Of a DNA stretch of 6,860 nt, positions 5,785 through 6,860 are shown in pieces. Position numbers and translations under genes: made by a program. The notes under the pieces are model-generated. The model did not search any database. It had not been told where the DNA came from and was given only the letters and a program-made list of their open reading frames with translations. The DNA is from Gammaproteobacteria bacterium (lineage in GTDB: Bacteria > Pseudomonadota > Gammaproteobacteria > SZUA-152). The stretch is from positions 1-6,860 of the forward strand of contig JAUWVK010000084.1 in assembly GCA_030617485.1 (NCBI GenBank), read 5' to 3'. How positions within the stretch are numbered: position 1 is the first letter of the stretch; every line of letters starts with the position of its first letter.

Positions 5785-6732
5785 GTGAAACTGCAACAAC
5801 TACGCTATATATGTGAGGTTGCCCGTCGAGGGCTAAATGTGACCACTGCGGCTGAGCGCTTGTTTACCGCTCAGTCTGGTATCAGTACCCAAATTCGGCT
5901 GCTGGAAGAGGAGCTGAATGTTCAGGTATTTGAGCGTCACGGCAAGCGATTGACCGGCGTTACCAAGGCAGGTGAAGATATTATTGAAATGGCGGAACGG
6001 ATTCTTACCGAGACAGAGAATATTCGCCAGGTTGCCCAGCAGCTAAATGATGACAGCAAAGGAACCTTGTCCATTGCGACAACACATACTCAGGCCTATC
6101 ACGCCCTGCCATCAGTAATAGCAGAATTTTCTGAACAATTTCCCGATGTGAAATTACGTATTCACCAGGGTGATACGCGACAGATTAGCGATATGCTGCT
6201 GTCTCGAACAGCGGATGTTGCCGTTACGACGGCGACTAAAGATATGCCCAAAGAACTGGTTATGCTGCCCTATAAAGAGTGGAACCTGTCAGTGATCACG
6301 CCACTGGATCATCCGTTGGCGAATGAAACTTCGCTAACTTTGGAAGCGTTGGCAAAATATCCCCTGATTACTTACGATCACGCCGTCGCTGGCCGCTCAG
6401 CGGTCAATCAGGCATTTACCGATGCGGGTTTGCTCACCAATATTGCATTAACTGCGCTTGATTCAGACATCATCAAAAAATATGTGAAGCTGGGATTGGG
6501 GGTGGGCTTGATTGCAGAAACTGCCCTGGATCCAAGTGAAGACAAGGAGTTAGTCGTGGTGAGCACGGGGGATTTATTCCGGCCGAGTACGAGTTGCGTG
6601 TGTGTGCACCGTGGGCGCCACTTGCGTAATTTTGTGTATGCCTTTATCACGTTGATTACACCACAACTGACGGAAGATGCTGTGGAAGGTATTTTGCACT
6701 GGGAATCGAGTAAAAACGAAAATACAGAATAA
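5785..6732 (+). CDS. cysB: CysB-like LysR-family transcriptional regulator
   Basis: The 315-residue product aligns from end to end with CysB, the LysR-type activator of sulfate assimilation that senses N-acetylserine and sulfate status. The N-terminal helix-turn-helix (about 1-60) reads MKLQQLRYICEVA, then GISTQIRLLEEELNVQVFER, almost as in enterobacterial CysB. The effector domain (about 92-295) begins IATTHTQ, giving Thr100, Thr102 and Gln103 at the same numbers as in Klebsiella/E. coli CysB. Thr149 and Trp166 also match, and ITALDSDI-like and KLGLGVGLIAE blocks (about 222-245) follow. The position of Thr202 (FTGRS in enterics) reads VAGRS, so Ala202 replaces a pocket residue. It is slightly shorter than the usual 324 residues, the C-terminal tail being trimmed. 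GTG at 5785 has AAGGA nine bases upstream and gives the exact family start. No cys biosynthesis gene is visible next to it. A paralogue of the CysB/Cbl group is possible. Confidence 0.9.
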   Translation: MKLQQLRYICEVARRGLNVTTAAERLFTAQSGISTQIRLLEEELNVQVFERHGKRLTGVTKAGEDIIEMAERILTETENIRQVAQQLNDDSKGTLSIATTHTQAYHALPSVIAEFSEQFPDVKLRIHQGDTRQISDMLLSRTADVAVTTATKDMPKELVMLPYKEWNLSVITPLDHPLANETSLTLEALAKYPLITYDHAVAGRSAVNQAFTDAGLLTNIALTALDSDIIKKYVKLGLGVGLIAETALDPSEDKELVVVSTGDLFRPSTSCVCVHRGRHLRNFVYAFITLITPQLTEDAVEGILHWESSKNENTE

Positions 6733-6749
6733 AAGGCAATTGGACTTTT
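6731..6749. terminator. Weak terminator-like stem between convergent genes
   Basis: AAAAG (6731-6735, overlapping the cysB stop) can pair with CTTTT (6745-6749) around a nine-base loop, with T-rich sequence following. Its position between two convergent genes is right for a terminator, but the stem is short and AT-only except for one pair. Confidence 0.2.
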
Positions 6750-6767
6750 TGTTCTATGATTTTTTTC

Positions 6768-6860
6768 CTATACCTTTTGTCCGATAAGAAAGGCTTCGTT
6801 ACGTAGCCCTTTTTTAATGTCGCCAGTTTTGCCTTCTTCCCGGTATGCCAGCAATTGTAA
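6768..6860 (-). CDS. Unrecognised protein, C-terminal 30 residues only
   Basis: On the minus strand an open frame enters from the right edge and ends at a TAG at 6770-6768, giving 30 residues that start LQLLAYREEGKTGDI and end AFLIGQKV. The amphipathic, charged composition looks like a genuine C-terminal helix, and the stop lies 35 bp from the convergent cysB stop, as expected for a real neighbour. I do not recognise the family. The fragment is too short to assign a function. It does not look like the Cys-containing C-terminus of CysH, the gene found beside cysB in some pseudomonads. Confidence 0.6.
   Translation of the reverse strand, partial: LQLLAYREEGKTGDIKKGLRNEAFLIGQKV

Noticed and set aside
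6768..6860. Right-edge fragment as cysH
   Set aside because: cysH neighbours cysB in some pseudomonads, but the visible C-terminus lacks the ECG(I/L)H-type Cys motif near the end of CysH.

Overview
This window looks like ordinary chromosome of a gammaproteobacterium. The evidence is a CysB-type LysR regulator that aligns almost residue for residue with enterobacterial CysB, a Bax-like glucosaminidase, a PilZ protein followed by an HDOD protein, and a YiiX/YebB-type cysteine hydrolase of the kind seen in Pseudomonas and relatives. Base composition leans mildly AT, start codons include GTG and possibly TTG, and Shine-Dalgarno sequences are often weak. A free-living, possibly marine, gammaproteobacterium fits, but I cannot name the genus. 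I see no insertion sequence, integrase, tRNA, rRNA or CRISPR array.

Left part (1-3127), envelope genes. A GTG-started gene on the minus strand runs off the left edge; it encodes a permuted NlpC/P60-type hydrolase whose expected catalytic Cys falls just outside the window. A 366-bp gene-free stretch with a perfect 14-bp palindrome separates it from a plus-strand Bax-like glucosaminidase with an N-terminal membrane anchor. Convergent to that, with only 20 bp between stop codons, is a secreted NodB-type polysaccharide deacetylase with an extra C-terminal domain and a Pro/Lys-rich tail. All three plausibly act on cell-wall or exported glycan material.

Middle (3128-4577), signalling. A promoter region divergent from the deacetylase precedes a two-gene operon: a single-domain PilZ protein with both c-di-GMP-binding motifs, and two bases later an HDOD-domain protein. 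They are tightly enough linked to suggest one c-di-GMP-responsive unit.

Right part (4578-6860). A secreted Sel1-repeat protein on the minus strand and a CysB-like regulator on the plus strand diverge from a 327-bp gap. That gap carries a good sigma70-like promoter for cysB whose -35 box lies inside a 7-bp inverted repeat. The CysB effector pocket is conserved except that the position equivalent to Thr202 is Ala. At the right edge is the last 30 codons of an unrecognised minus-strand gene, convergent with cysB.

Nothing here is an obvious new defence or mobile system. The points most worth a second look are the PilZ-HDOD pair, the altered CysB pocket, the inverted repeats in the two long gaps, the composite deacetylase and the C8 tract inside the glucosaminidase gene.
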